Source: Neisseriaceae bacterium
GTDB lineage: Bacteria > Pseudomonadota > Gammaproteobacteria > Burkholderiales > Neisseriaceae
Assembly (NCBI GenBank): GCA_017991555.1
Contig: JAGOQM010000012.1
Span: forward strand, 1 to 64,000
Direction of reading: 5' to 3'
DNA: 64,000 nucleotides
Shown: positions 9,460 through 17,796 of the stretch, in pieces
How positions within the stretch are numbered: the stretch's first letter is position 1
Layout of the letters: the number at the start of each line of letters is the position of its first letter
The notes under the pieces: generated by a model
The model's database searches: none
The model's input: only the letters and a program-made list of their open reading frames with translations
Told to the model about the DNA's origin: nothing
Made by a program: the position numbers and the translations under genes

Positions 9460-9540
9460 TCATTTATTAAAATACAAATAAAAGCCAACAATGGCAATCA
9501 ACGCAATAATGGCATGCAATACCGTCAATAAACGCGCCAT
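9460..9540 (-). CDS. Small single-helix membrane peptide upstream of mtr
   Basis: A 26-codon ORF too short for ordinary gene calling. It begins ATG GCG CGT, with AAGGA five bases upstream, and ends TGA. It encodes a short basic start (MAR), one hydrophobic helix (LLTVLHAIIALIAIVGFYL) and a Tyr/Phe/Asn/Lys tail. It lies 46 bases before mtr in the same direction. It resembles in size and build the one-helix peptides that accompany some transporters, such as KdpF. It contains no tryptophan, so it is not a TnaC-like attenuator leader. Evidence is the ribosome-binding site, hydrophobicity and position only. Confidence 0.55.
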   Translation of the reverse strand: MARLLTVLHAIIALIAIVGFYLYFNK

Positions 9541-9655
9541 GACAATCCTTAAAAAAGACAGGCCATGCCGATGATAACAAGAAATCGACACCTTGGTCGA
9601 TCAGCCCGTTTAAATAGTCCTTTGACTCAGTCCTCTTAGGCGTGGGCACAAATAA

Positions 9656-9681
9656 AGCCAGGTGCAATCTGGCACCTGGCT
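9656..9681 (-). terminator. Probable terminator of the first DJ-1/PfpI gene
   Basis: A perfect 10-bp stem (AGCCAGGTGC 9656-9665 with GCACCTGGCT 9672-9681) has a 6-base loop and is followed on the minus strand by TTATTTG, a weak T tract. It lies 25 bases past the stop codon of the gene ending at 9707. Confidence 0.65.
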
Positions 9682-9706
9682 GGGTAGCGGTTTACATGCC
9701 CCTAGG

Positions 9707-10414
9707 CTATTCTATTTCTTGCTGGCGCAGCGCCGCCAATAAGGACTCGGCCACCGCAGCCGAAGAAGCTGGGTTCTGCCCCGTCACCAACAGTTCATCG
9801 CGCACCACATAGGCTTCAAAGTTAGGGCCTTGCTCAAATTGGCCACCGAGGCTGCGAATTTGGCTTTCCAATAAAAACGGCACCACGTCCTGTAGGCCAA
9901 TGCCGACCTCTTCTTCATTGGTAAACGAATTAACCCGACGCCCAGCCAATAAGGGCGAACCATCCAGCCTAATCGCGTCCAGCAAACCCGCTACGCCGTG
10001 GCACACGGCACCAATCACCCACCCGCGCGCAGCGGCCTCACTGATTAAATTGGCCAACGCCATCGATTCGGGGAAATCCCACATCGCGCCGTGACCACCG
10101 GGTAGGAACACCAGCCGATAAGCAGCCATGTCGACGTCTTCCAGTGCCAAAGTCTGCTGAATTTGGCTCATGCAGGCCGAATCAGCCAAAAAGCGCTGCA
10201 CCGCTTCGTGCTGGCCCGTTTCTGGCACGCTATTAGGGTCCACCGGTGCGGTCCCACCCTGAATCGACGCAATGTCTACCGTCAGTCCGGCCGATCTTAA
10301 GGCCCAATACGGCACCGCCAATTCCTCAAAATAAAATCCCGTTGCGCGCCCTGTGTCGCCTAGCTGGGCATGTGACGTCACAATCATCAGCGCTTTTTTT
10401 GCCTGTATCGTCAT
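9707..10414 (-). CDS. DJ-1/PfpI (Hsp31-like) family protein, catalytic Cys present
   Basis: A 235-residue class I glutamine-amidotransferase-like protein. It has a flavodoxin-like core and the nucleophile elbow GAVCHGVAGLL with the catalytic Cys-His pair, plus LVFLPGGHGAMWDF upstream and VTGQNPAS near the C-terminus. This pattern matches the Hsp31/glyoxalase III branch, whose members act on methylglyoxal or repair glycated molecules. No signal peptide is present. AAGGAG precedes the start. A paralogue at 12911-13639 lacks the cysteine. Its neighbours MdaB and a LysR regulator suggest a role in electrophile stress. Confidence 0.88.
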   Translation of the reverse strand: MTIQAKKALMIVTSHAQLGDTGRATGFYFEELAVPYWALRSAGLTVDIASIQGGTAPVDPNSVPETGQHEAVQRFLADSACMSQIQQTLALEDVDMAAYRLVFLPGGHGAMWDFPESMALANLISEAAARGWVIGAVCHGVAGLLDAIRLDGSPLLAGRRVNSFTNEEEVGIGLQDVVPFLLESQIRSLGGQFEQGPNFEAYVVRDELLVTGQNPASSAAVAESLLAALRQQEIE

Positions 10415-10559
10415 GCGATACTCCTTTCGTCAGTCATCTTGATGCAAAATGAATAATGACATCTAAATTCAACGCTGCATAGCCTAAAACATAAAAAATA
10501 TTTGATTAACAGGTACTTAAACAGACTACCATGCGAACCCACCCTAAAACCCCGATGAC

Positions 10560-11147
10560 CTAATGAGCCGACCCAAACACCTGCGTCAGGTGGTGCCGAT
10601 GGGCCGCTGCAAATGCCTCTGGCTGATTGTCTTTCACCACATCGTTCAGCATAAACGTGGGCAAGGCCTGCAGGCCAACAAACTGCTGCGCCTTATGAAA
10701 AGCAAAATACACTCCGTCCACACCTTTGCCTTCAAAGAATTCCTCTGGTGCCGTAAAGGCATGCAGCGGCGCATTCCAAGTGGTCGACAGCATGTACTGG
10801 CGACCTTGCAGCAGCCCACCAGTGCCATAATTGACCTCTGGATTAAGGTGTGAACGCCCATCGCTGGCGTAAATACGGCCATGACCGATGCTGTACACTT
10901 CATCCATATACTGTTTGACTTTCCACGGCAGCCCCATCCACCATCCGGCCATTTGAAACACAATGGCCTCGGCCCATATAAACTTATCCACCTCTGCCGC
11001 CATGTCATAGCCGGCCTCAATATGGGTTTCTTGCACGGCGTGACCGCACTCGCTCAAATGGCGCACCGCCAACTGATGTAAATGGGTATTCAATTGCCCG
11101 CCCTCACCAAACAAACTCTGGGCACCGTTAATCAATAAAATGTTCAT
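10560..11147 (-). CDS. mdaB: NADPH:quinone oxidoreductase MdaB
   Basis: A 195-residue flavodoxin-fold FAD enzyme that reduces quinones by two electrons, limiting semiquinone formation. Blocks NILLINGAQ, FQMAGWWMGLPWKVKQYMD, GRIYASDGR, YMLSTTWNAPLHAF and GVDGVYFAFHKAQQF follow E. coli MdaB closely, and length agrees (193). The start has AAGGA upstream. It is divergent from the LysR gene at 11293, with a dyad between them, so that regulator probably controls it. Confidence 0.94.
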   Translation of the reverse strand: MNILLINGAQSLFGEGGQLNTHLHQLAVRHLSECGHAVQETHIEAGYDMAAEVDKFIWAEAIVFQMAGWWMGLPWKVKQYMDEVYSIGHGRIYASDGRSHLNPEVNYGTGGLLQGRQYMLSTTWNAPLHAFTAPEEFFEGKGVDGVYFAFHKAQQFVGLQALPTFMLNDVVKDNQPEAFAAAHRHHLTQVFGSAH

Positions 11148-11234
11148 GCATCGTCCTTAGGCCATAAATTACAAAGAGGGCCCAGTATAACGAAGCGTTT
11201 TTATTGCATAAACCGTCAAAATTGAAAAATACTA

Positions 11235-11249
11235 TTGATTAAAAATCAA
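11235..11249. promoter_or_regulatory. Candidate LysR operator between mdaB and its regulator
   Basis: A perfect dyad, TTGATT-3-AATCAA, lies in the 145-base divergent region, 86 bases from the mdaB start and 44 from the LysR start. Position and symmetry fit a LysR-type site. The TTGAT..ATCAA spacing is five rather than four, so it is not a standard FNR box. Confidence 0.5.
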
Positions 11250-11292
11250 CAATAAAGCAGAATTAAGCCTGACTTTTCATCTTCAAAATCCC

Positions 11293-12186
11293 ATGAACAC
11301 CACTTTAGAAGAATATTTAGCCTTTCAAACCGTGGTCGACTGCGGCAGCATCACCGCCGCCGCTGAGCAGCTTGGCCTGACCGTGTCTGGCGTCAGCCGC
11401 GCCCTCACACGCTTAGAACACAAGCTCGACACGCCCTTACTCACGCGCACCACGCGCCGTTTGGATTTAACCGATGAAGGCCGCTACGTATTGGCCGCAG
11501 GCCGTGACATTTTACACGCGGTCGATCGGTTAGAAGAGCAAATGGCCATTCGCCGCCAACAGCCCAGCGGTCGCCTTCGCATTAACGGGGCCCCCTCGTT
11601 CATCAGCCAGGTCATCGTGCCCTTAGTGGGCGCTTTTCGCCAAGCCTACCCGCACATCAGCCTAGAATTAGACAGCAACGATTTCTACATCGATTTGCTC
11701 GCCCAACACACCGACATTGCCATCCGCATCGGCCACCTGAGCGATTCGACCCTGCACGCCCGCCTGCTGGGCCACAGCCAGTCGCGCATCTTCGCTAGCC
11801 CGGCCTATTTGGCCGCCCACGGCACGCCCACAACGGTGGCAGAACTGGCCCAGCACACGCTGCTGGGGTTTAATAAGATCCCCACCCTAAACCAATGGCC
11901 ATTGTTGGACGACAAGGGCGTACCGCTGCAGGTTGAGCCCAACCTATTGGCGTCTTCCGGCGCCACTTTATTGGCCTTAGGCTTGGCCGATCAGGGCATC
12001 TTTTGCCTGACCGACTTCACCACTCGGGCGGCACGCAGCCAAGGCCAGTTGGTCGAGCTGTTTGCGGCCGAAAGGCTGCCGCACAGTCAACCAGTCAACG
12101 CGGTGTATTATCGCAACACCCAGCTGTCGTCGCGCATCACCGCTTTTTTAGACTTCATTCAGGCGTCGGTGCGGGCCTATTTATAA
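11293..12186 (+). CDS. LysR-family regulator, divergent from mdaB
   Basis: A 297-residue LysR regulator. The N-terminal helix-turn-helix (residues about 5-62, SITAAAEQLGLTVSGVSRAL) precedes an effector-binding domain starting RLRINGAPSFISQVIVP. This layout is typical of the CrgA/AaeR-like branch, in which divergent quinone reductase genes of the MdaB type are common targets. The stop lies inside the convergent LysE gene: the two coding ends overlap by ten bases. Confidence 0.92.
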   Translation: MNTTLEEYLAFQTVVDCGSITAAAEQLGLTVSGVSRALTRLEHKLDTPLLTRTTRRLDLTDEGRYVLAAGRDILHAVDRLEEQMAIRRQQPSGRLRINGAPSFISQVIVPLVGAFRQAYPHISLELDSNDFYIDLLAQHTDIAIRIGHLSDSTLHARLLGHSQSRIFASPAYLAAHGTPTTVAELAQHTLLGFNKIPTLNQWPLLDDKGVPLQVEPNLLASSGATLLALGLADQGIFCLTDFTTRAARSQGQLVELFAAERLPHSQPVNAVYYRNTQLSSRITAFLDFIQASVRAYL

Positions 12187-12830
12187 CCACCGAGTACGTC
12201 GACCAAAAGCCACACCGCCATCACCAGCATTAACAGGCCGCCAAGACAGTGCATTAGGCGAATGCGCGATTCTGCCCCCTGCATAAACCGCCGCCCGGCC
12301 ACGGCCAGCATGGCCCAGGCGGTGTCCACCACTAGGCCCGTGACTATTGGCACCAAGGCCAACAACAGCATCAGCAGTGGCGCCGACAGCGCCACGCTGT
12401 CGGCGCGCGGCATAAAGCTGGGCACAATGGTGCCAAACATGATCAAGACTTTAGGATTACTGGCCCCAATCAACACCCCCATGCGAAACGACTGGCCATG
12501 ATTTGCTTCCACCACCTTGGTAGACAACGCGCCGGGGCGCCAGGCTTGACGAACATACTGCCCGCCAATCCAAAATAAAACGACGGCCCCAAGCACCCCC
12601 ATCACCGTTTGCAGCCACGGCAACAGCGTAAACACATAGCCTAGGCCCACCACCACCACTAAACCGGTGCTGGCGCTGCCAACGGTGTTGCCCAGCACGC
12701 CATATAAAGCGCTGCGACGGCCAAAGGCTAAAGCCTGACCCACAATGTACAAGACACTGGGGCCAGGAATGGCGATCAGCAAGCCTGCGGTTAATAAAAG
12801 GCCGATAAAGGCCGACACCAGTACACTCAT
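12177..12830 (-). CDS. LysE/RhtB-family amino-acid exporter
   Basis: A 217-residue inner-membrane exporter with six predicted helices. It has the family start FIGLLLTAGLLIAIPGPSVL, then GRRSALYGVLGNTVGS and GASNPKVLIMFGTIVPSFM, which are the conserved glycine/proline-rich blocks. The frame is open to 12863, but the T tract of the upstream terminator reaches that ATG and no ribosome-binding site precedes it, so the ATG at 12830 is preferred. Its 3' end overlaps the convergent LysR gene by ten bases. Substrate not predictable. Confidence 0.88.
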   Translation of the reverse strand: MSVLVSAFIGLLLTAGLLIAIPGPSVLYIVGQALAFGRRSALYGVLGNTVGSASTGLVVVVGLGYVFTLLPWLQTVMGVLGAVVLFWIGGQYVRQAWRPGALSTKVVEANHGQSFRMGVLIGASNPKVLIMFGTIVPSFMPRADSVALSAPLLMLLLALVPIVTGLVVDTAWAMLAVAGRRFMQGAESRIRLMHCLGGLLMLVMAVWLLVDVLGGYK

Positions 12831-12864
12831 GTTTGATTTCTCATTGGGATTTTCATTAGGCATA

Positions 12865-12890
12865 AAAAAAGCAAGCCACCAAGGCTTGCC
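12865..12890 (-). terminator. Terminator of the second DJ-1/PfpI gene
   Basis: A perfect 7-bp stem (GCAAGCC 12871-12877 with GGCTTGC 12883-12889) is followed on the minus strand by seven T. It ends immediately before the longer possible start of the LysE gene, which argues against that start. Confidence 0.85.
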
Positions 12891-12910
12891 TTTATCATAC
12901 GCCGATGCCG

Positions 12911-13639
12911 TTAATCTTTAAATCGTTCTCTGTGGCACTGTAGTAAAGCCTGCACCACGAGGTCGGCCGAAGCGGCATTTTGGCCGGTGACCAAGTCTCC
13001 ATCACGGCGCACGCACGGCGCCTGAGCGCTGTTAAAGCTAAGCTTTGCGCCCTGGGCGGTGAGTTTTTTCTGTAGCGAAAAAGGCACCAGCGTCAACAGC
13101 CCCGCCGCCTCTAATTCGGCGTCGCTAAAGCAGGTCATTTGGCGGCCATCCGCCACCGGTATGTCTGGCGCTTCGCAGCCGGTCATGGTCAAGCGGGCGT
13201 AGGTTAGGCCCGCCACCCCTTCGCCCACGGCCCCCAGCAAAATGCCCTCATCAAAACACTGGCTCACCACGTAGGCCAAATGCGTCGATGGGGCAAAATC
13301 CCACAGCGCCCCATAGCCGCCGATCAACACCACCATGGTGTAATCGGCCACGTTCACATCGGCCAGCGCCAAGGTGTGATCTACCTTGCCCACGCTGGCG
13401 CCGTGGGTTAAAAATCGGCGCAGCGACTTACTGCGGTCGGTAATGTTGGCCAAATAGGCTGGGTTAGCCGGTGCACGGCCACCATCGATGGAGGCAATGT
13501 CAACGTCAAAGCCATAGTCTAATAATCCCCAATATTGCATGGCCAAAGTTTCATAACAAAAACCCGTGGCTTTTTCGATCTCCCCTAGCTCCCGATGAGA
13601 GCTGACCACCAAAAGGGCCTTACGTTTATGCGTGTGCAT
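12911..13639 (-). CDS. DJ-1/PfpI-family paralogue lacking the nucleophilic cysteine
   Basis: A 242-residue protein clearly paralogous to the DJ-1/PfpI protein at 9707-10414 over its full length: both share KALLVVSSH-type starts, an IGGYGALWDF or GGHGAMWDF loop, and VTGQNAAS-type ends. At the nucleophile elbow it reads GAVGEGVAGLT where the paralogue has GAVCHGVAGLL, so the Cys-His pair is replaced by Gly-Glu. The frame is intact, with AAGG upstream and its own terminator. It may be a non-enzymatic binding protein or a regulator of the active paralogue. The substitution is seen directly; the role is inferred. Confidence 0.85.
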   Translation of the reverse strand: MHTHKRKALLVVSSHRELGEIEKATGFCYETLAMQYWGLLDYGFDVDIASIDGGRAPANPAYLANITDRSKSLRRFLTHGASVGKVDHTLALADVNVADYTMVVLIGGYGALWDFAPSTHLAYVVSQCFDEGILLGAVGEGVAGLTYARLTMTGCEAPDIPVADGRQMTCFSDAELEAAGLLTLVPFSLQKKLTAQGAKLSFNSAQAPCVRRDGDLVTGQNAASADLVVQALLQCHRERFKD

Positions 13640-13934
13640 GGTTAACCTTCATACTTTCTTTATTATGATTGTTTATTGATCCTTAATGCGTGTGTCTTAA
13701 CCGCTTTACTTCGTTTGTAAATCATGCCACTGACTTTAGCGCAGACCACTAAAAATGACAATCCACTTCCGTGTAAAATTAGATTAAATACAGGCCCTTG
13801 CCGTTCCCTTGCCTATTTCAGTAAATAGTGAAACATATAGCTATGATGGGGCTAAAGTCACAAAGTTCAAGCACGCGCCATAGAATAAAATAGGCGTTGG
13901 ATTAAGCCCTTAATAAAGGATTTTATCCGGCTGA
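13640..13934. other. Intergenic AT-rich stretch, no gene seen
   Basis: This stretch contains the promoter region of the DJ-1 paralogue and AT-rich sequence up to the remnant fragments. I see no supported open frame, RNA gene or terminator in it. Confidence 0.5.
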
Positions 13935-14096
13935 TGTCAATCGATCGAGACCGAAGCCGCGCACTTGAACCGCCAGGCGCAAGGCGACAGCCCAAAAGCC
14001 GCCTTAAAACGCGCACGCAGCACCTCTGGCATCCACTTTGGCCTCACCCTACTGTCGCTCATCTGCGGCACCGAGCTGGCCCAAACCCAACAGTGA
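13935..14096 (+). pseudogene. Remnant of a protein C-terminus, probably membrane-associated
   Basis: An open stretch without a start codon (a stop sits directly before it) reads as a plausible protein end: an amphipathic segment rich in Ala/Arg/Lys (AAHLNRQAQGDSPKAALKRA), then a hydrophobic helix (GIHFGLTLLSLICGTELA), then a stop. Codon use resembles real genes here. It looks like the last 53 residues of a decayed small membrane protein. Family not identified. Confidence 0.4.
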
Positions 14097-14099
14097 CTG

Positions 14100-14281
14100 A
14101 TGAAATATGACCCCGCACCACTGTTTCACAGCGGCGCCATCCACAGTGCCGACCCAACCTTGGCCAGCGCCACCCAGCAAGCTTTTAGCGGCTGGCTCGC
14201 GCAGGCAGAACCAGACGCTTGGGCATTGCCTTGCCCGAGGGCGTTCGTATCGCACACGCTTTCTCGCACTGGCGGTAAAGC
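14100..14281 (+). pseudogene. Probable decayed gene fragment with frameshift
   Basis: An ATG three bases after the previous stop opens a protein-like frame (KYDPAPLFHSGAIHSADP, then a Trp/Ala-rich stretch to about 14230). Beyond that the +1-shifted frame reads more naturally (LPEGVRIAHAFSHWR, then stop), suggesting a frameshift near 14230. It ends shortly before dispersed element copy II. Family not identified; the arrangement suggests a two-gene operon that has eroded. Confidence 0.35.
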
Positions 14282-14367
14282 GCAGCCTACCCACCAGCTT
14301 TAATGCTTCAGATCATATAAACCAAAGGCGACGTGGGTCGCGATTCACGCTACAAAGTACTAAAAAA

Positions 14368-15042
14368 CATGGTTTGGTGAATGCCAAATTATTTAAACTC
14401 ACCACCTTTCCCTTAGGTGAAGTACCGTTCTCCTTTTAGCCGCCGAGGCGGTTCGTGCGGGGCCGGGGCTTTAAGGCAAAGTTGTTTGAGTATTTGGCCG
14501 AAGGCTCAAATAGGAGTTTTTGCCGCCGGCCACGTGCGGGCCAACGAGGGCACCCGCGTAGCGGGCGGATAAAGTGGGGTGGTTTTTCTTTGCTTCGTTT
14601 CTTTTTGACATCAAAAAGAAATGATGGCGCCCTACAGGGCGAAACCCAACGACTAATCAATAGCGATATTGCCGAAGCATGAATGATTTTAAAAGGCTGT
14701 TTTTAGTCAGGCATGACTTAAATTTGGGCATTTTGTTTCGCCGAGGGCGACGTCATTTCTTTTGCGTGGCCAAAAGAAACGAAGCAAAGAAAAGGCCACC
14801 CTGATCCCCGGTCACTTCGTGACTGCCCTCAGCAGAACCTATTGAGCCAGCGCAGGCACACCAGAATAGTACTCGCCCTCCTATCAAAGCGTGGTCGGGC
14901 GCCACAAGCTTTTTGCCTGCTTCATCTGGCTCAATAGAACCTACTTCGGCGGCTCTACGGCACGGTACTTCACCTAAAGGATGCGCGGCGAGGTGATCGT
15001 CGCAAAACAAGTACCAGTCCTTCATCAAACACCAAACCATGG
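14368..15042 (-). repeat. Dispersed modular element, copy II (B, inner module, A)
   Basis: Read on the minus strand this copy is: outer end CCATGG, half B (15042 to about 14755), an inner module (about 14755 to 14610), then half A (about 14605 to 14368) ending at catggtttggtg. Half B matches 40286-40575 and 55998-56260. Half A matches 1-187 and 56300-56530, although its outer ~55 bases are diverged. The inner module matches the one in copy III in the same relative orientation. No transposase or other credible gene is present. Confidence 0.8.
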
Positions 15043-15164
15043 TTTTTTGACACACAGCCATGCCACTTAACTCATCACAATGGCCACTTGAGCCACCTCG
15101 CCTCGCGCAGCCAGCGCCCTCAAACCGCTGTTTTTTGTAAGGCCAGTCGCTGCTGAATACGCAT

Positions 15165-15202
15165 AAAAAACCCCACGCCAGCTGGTTGCGGGCATGGGGT
15201 TT
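15165..15202 (-). terminator. Terminator of the YecA/SEC-C gene
   Basis: On the minus strand an AAAACCCCA-type stem with a GGC/GCC continuation pairs across a loop and ends in a run of T (15165-15170). It lies 15 bases past the stop codon at 15217. Confidence 0.8.
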
Positions 15203-15216
15203 TAAGCCTAATCACC

Positions 15217-15891
15217 TTACGCTTGGTTTTGCTTACAGCAGGCCTTAAACTTCTTGCCGCTGCCGCACGGGCAAGGATCGTTACGGCCAATCTTGTCGCC
15301 TTCGCGGCGCACGGTTTTAACCGGGTTCATGAAGTGTTGCCAATAGCCATACACCATGGCCACGATTTCTGGCAGCTGCTCTTGGAAAATGTTGATTTCG
15401 CGCTCGGTAAAGGTCAGCAAGGCCGCCTGACCTGGCTGCTCGTCGAACATGCCAGCCAAAGCCATAATCGGCGTGAGCAGATCTTCAAACTCTTCCGCTT
15501 CAATCGCTTCAAACCAGTCGGTTTGGGTCACATCCAACGCGCACAAATAGGCGTTACACCAGCTTAAATAGTCCATGCTGCCTTCAACTTCGGCATCTGG
15601 GTACACGATCGGGGTGATGGGCTGACGCGCGGCCAACTGGGCTTTTAAGTCGGCCACTAAGGCCTCGACCAAGGCGATGATTTGGGCGTTTTCTTCCTCG
15701 TCAAAACCGGCGTCGTCACCGGTGATTTCGGTGAGCCAGTCGGCCACCACCACTGGGTCTGGCCCGGACACAAGGGCGGTAAAAAACGCCTGTACTTCGT
15801 CTAAGCGCATACAGTCGCCGGCAATTGCCTGTGGGTTTAATAAGGTTTCGAGCGCTTTGTGCTCGGCGGCCCCAAAAGTCATGGTGGTCAT
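15217..15891 (-). CDS. YecA/UPF0149-family protein with C-terminal SEC-C zinc motif
   Basis: A 224-residue acidic protein. An N-terminal UPF0149 (YgfB/YecA) helical domain is followed by the SEC-C motif [18 protein letters not shown] at residues about 202-219, a CxC...CC zinc site also found at the end of SecA. Family members such as YecA bind zinc and have been linked to ribosomes or the Sec system; the exact role here is unknown. It is last in a minus-strand run dusC, SpoU methyltransferase, this gene, and ends in a strong terminator. Confidence 0.9.
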   Translation of the reverse strand: MTTMTFGAAEHKALETLLNPQAIAGDCMRLDEVQAFFTALVSGPDPVVVADWLTEITGDDAGFDEEENAQIIALVEALVADLKAQLAARQPITPIVYPDAEVEGSMDYLSWCNAYLCALDVTQTDWFEAIEAEEFEDLLTPIMALAGMFDEQPGQAALLTFTEREINIFQEQLPEIVAMVYGYWQHFMNPVKTVRREGDKIGRNDPCPCGSGKKFKACCKQNQA

Positions 15892-15945
15892 TACAATTAC
15901 CTCGTGAAGATGATGATGTTGGGCACGGCTGTGACAGCCACGCCT

Positions 15946-16722
15946 TTAAAGTATTTGACGCATGCGTTCAAACAGGCACACGGTTGCCGCCATGGCGACG
16001 TTTAAGGATTCGGTTTGCCCCAACATAGGGATGATGACGGTTTGGTCGGCTGCGGCGATGGTGGCGGCGCTGACGCCCGCCCCTTCGTTGCCAAACACCA
16101 GGGCCACGTCTTGGCGCAGGTCTTCGGCGTACACCGACACCGCCCGCTCGTCTAAAGCCGTGGCCAAAGAGCGGCCCTGATACGCTGCCAGCCACGGCAG
16201 CAACGCCACCTCGGTGTGGATGTTAAGCAAGAAATGTGCCCCCATCCCGGCACGCAGAACCTTGGGAGAATACACGTCCACACACTCTGGGCTCAACAGC
16301 ACGTTGGTGACGCCGGCGGCAGCGGCACTGCGTAAAATAGTGCCCACATTGCCAGGATCCTGTAGGTTTTCCAACACCACCACCGAGCCGTTAAGCGGCG
16401 GCGGCACCGCTTCTGGCCAGGCCACCACGCTGATGATCTCCGCGGCATGGGTTAAGGCCGTGACTTTGGCAAAGGCTTCGGTGGCCACCGACACGGCCAC
16501 ACCCGCGGGCAGTTGGGTCAGGCAGGCGGCTATTTCAGGGTGGCCGATACAGTCTTCTCGCACCAATACCTGCTGTGGCGTTTGGCCAGCTTGCAGTAAG
16601 GCGCTGAGTAAGTGAATGCCCTCCAAGACCATCACCCGATCGGTTTTGCGGGCCTTGCTTTGGCTCAGCCACTTACGCAGGTTTTTCAAGGTGTCATTTT
16701 GCGCGGAAGCAATGTGTTTCAT
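15946..16722 (-). CDS. SpoU/TrmH-family RNA 2'-O-methyltransferase
   Basis: A 258-residue SAM-dependent methyltransferase of the SPOUT class. The three family motifs are present: NLQDPGNVGTILRSAAAAG (motif 1), ALVFGNEGAGVS (motif 2) and VIIPMLGQTESLNVAMAA (motif 3), which form the trefoil-knot SAM site. The N-terminal 80 residues resemble the substrate-binding domain of TsnR/RlmB-like enzymes. The target, rRNA or tRNA, cannot be fixed by sequence; a true RlmB is encoded separately at 62044-62790. It lies 69 bases downstream of dusC and is probably co-transcribed. Confidence 0.9.
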   Translation of the reverse strand: MKHIASAQNDTLKNLRKWLSQSKARKTDRVMVLEGIHLLSALLQAGQTPQQVLVREDCIGHPEIAACLTQLPAGVAVSVATEAFAKVTALTHAAEIISVVAWPEAVPPPLNGSVVVLENLQDPGNVGTILRSAAAAGVTNVLLSPECVDVYSPKVLRAGMGAHFLLNIHTEVALLPWLAAYQGRSLATALDERAVSVYAEDLRQDVALVFGNEGAGVSAATIAAADQTVIIPMLGQTESLNVAMAATVCLFERMRQIL

Positions 16723-16791
16723 GTCGCCACTTTCGGTACGGAGGTCGGAAGGAATGTTCAGCTTATTTTAACAGCTTCAGGCCCATTCGAC

Positions 16792-17748
16792 CTAAGCTTG
16801 TAAAACCGCCAGAATGTCTTCGGCCTGCTTGAGGGTTTTGATTTGGCCGAACAGCGCCGCCGCTTCGGGATGCACCAGCTTGAGCATGCCCAGCCACTGT
16901 TTAAACCTGGCCGCAGGATACTTACTGTCACTGCCAGTTTTGGCCACGCACAAGTGCACAAACTCGATCAGCCACTGCTGAATCTGTGCCCAGTCGGCTT
17001 CGGCCACTGCGGCCGCAGGCGTGCCGGCCTCATAGGCTTTAATCCGCCGCGCCAGGTCAGGACGCATCAGGGCGCCACGACCCAGCATCACGCTGTCGCA
17101 GCCAGTTTGCTGCTTGATTTGTATGTAGTCATCGAGGGTGAACACATCGCCATTGGCGGTCACGGGGATGCGGATGGCTGCGGCGATTTTGCGAATCCAA
17201 ATCCAGTGGGCTGGCGGCGTATAGCCCTCAACCTTGGTGCGCGCATGCACCACCACCGACGCCGCGCCGCCGGCCTCGATTGCCTGAGCGCAAGCGATGG
17301 CTAAATCCTTGTCCTCAAAGCCCAGGCGCATTTTGGCGGTCACCGCAATGTGTTCGGGCAAGCCTTGGCGCAGCGTGTGCACGATGTCGTAAATGGCTTC
17401 CGGCTCTTTCAACAGCACGGCACCGCCCTTGTGCTTGTTGACCGTGGGCGCGGGGCAGCCAAAGTTAAGGTCGATTTGCTGGGCGCCATAATCAATCACG
17501 TTCAGGGCATTGGCCAACATATTGGGCGCGTCTGAGCCCAACAGCTGTACCACGCAGGGCACGCCGCTGGGCGTTAAGCCATCGTTGGCCAGCTCTGGCG
17601 CATGCTTAAGCCAGGTGGGCTTGCTGTGCACGGTATGGGTAATACGCACAAATTCGCTGACGCAGGCATCAAAACCGCCAATGTCGGTCAACAAAATGCG
17701 CATCACGTCATCGACTAAACCTTGCATAGGGGCTAAAATTAAACGCAT
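16792..17748 (-). CDS. dusC: tRNA-dihydrouridine(16) synthase DusC
   Basis: A 318-residue FMN- and NADPH-dependent enzyme that reduces U16 in the tRNA D-loop. It opens with the FMN-binding LILAPMQGLVDD. The catalytic-cysteine block DLNFGCPAPTVNKHKGGAVL lies near residue 95, and HARTKVEGYTPP, VTANGDVFT and SVMLGRGALMRPDL follow. These blocks and the length match DusC (315) better than DusA or DusB. The frame is open to 17844, but the methionine at 17748 matches the family start and leaves a 48-base divergent gap to the nucleoside hydrolase gene. Confidence 0.93.
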   Translation of the reverse strand: MRLILAPMQGLVDDVMRILLTDIGGFDACVSEFVRITHTVHSKPTWLKHAPELANDGLTPSGVPCVVQLLGSDAPNMLANALNVIDYGAQQIDLNFGCPAPTVNKHKGGAVLLKEPEAIYDIVHTLRQGLPEHIAVTAKMRLGFEDKDLAIACAQAIEAGGAASVVVHARTKVEGYTPPAHWIWIRKIAAAIRIPVTANGDVFTLDDYIQIKQQTGCDSVMLGRGALMRPDLARRIKAYEAGTPAAAVAEADWAQIQQWLIEFVHLCVAKTGSDSKYPAARFKQWLGMLKLVHPEAAALFGQIKTLKQAEDILAVLQA

Positions 17749-17796
17749 TGACAAGCTCATGAGGAGGAAAGAAAGCGATTTTACCGCTTTTTCACC

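Noticed and set aside
9460..9540. Interpretation of the mtr-upstream peptide as a tryptophan attenuation leader
   Set aside because: The peptide has no tryptophan codon, and no alternative terminator structure is seen between it and mtr.
9467..9667. 66-residue minus-strand frame overlapping the small mtr-upstream ORF
   Set aside because: No ribosome-binding site, poor composition, and it competes with the better-supported 26-codon frame in the same place.
11235..11249. FNR box between mdaB and the LysR gene
   Set aside because: The half-sites are five bases apart rather than four, and the position fits a LysR-type operator better.
12831..12863. Longer start for the LysE exporter
   Set aside because: The T tract of the upstream gene's terminator reaches this ATG and no ribosome-binding site precedes it.
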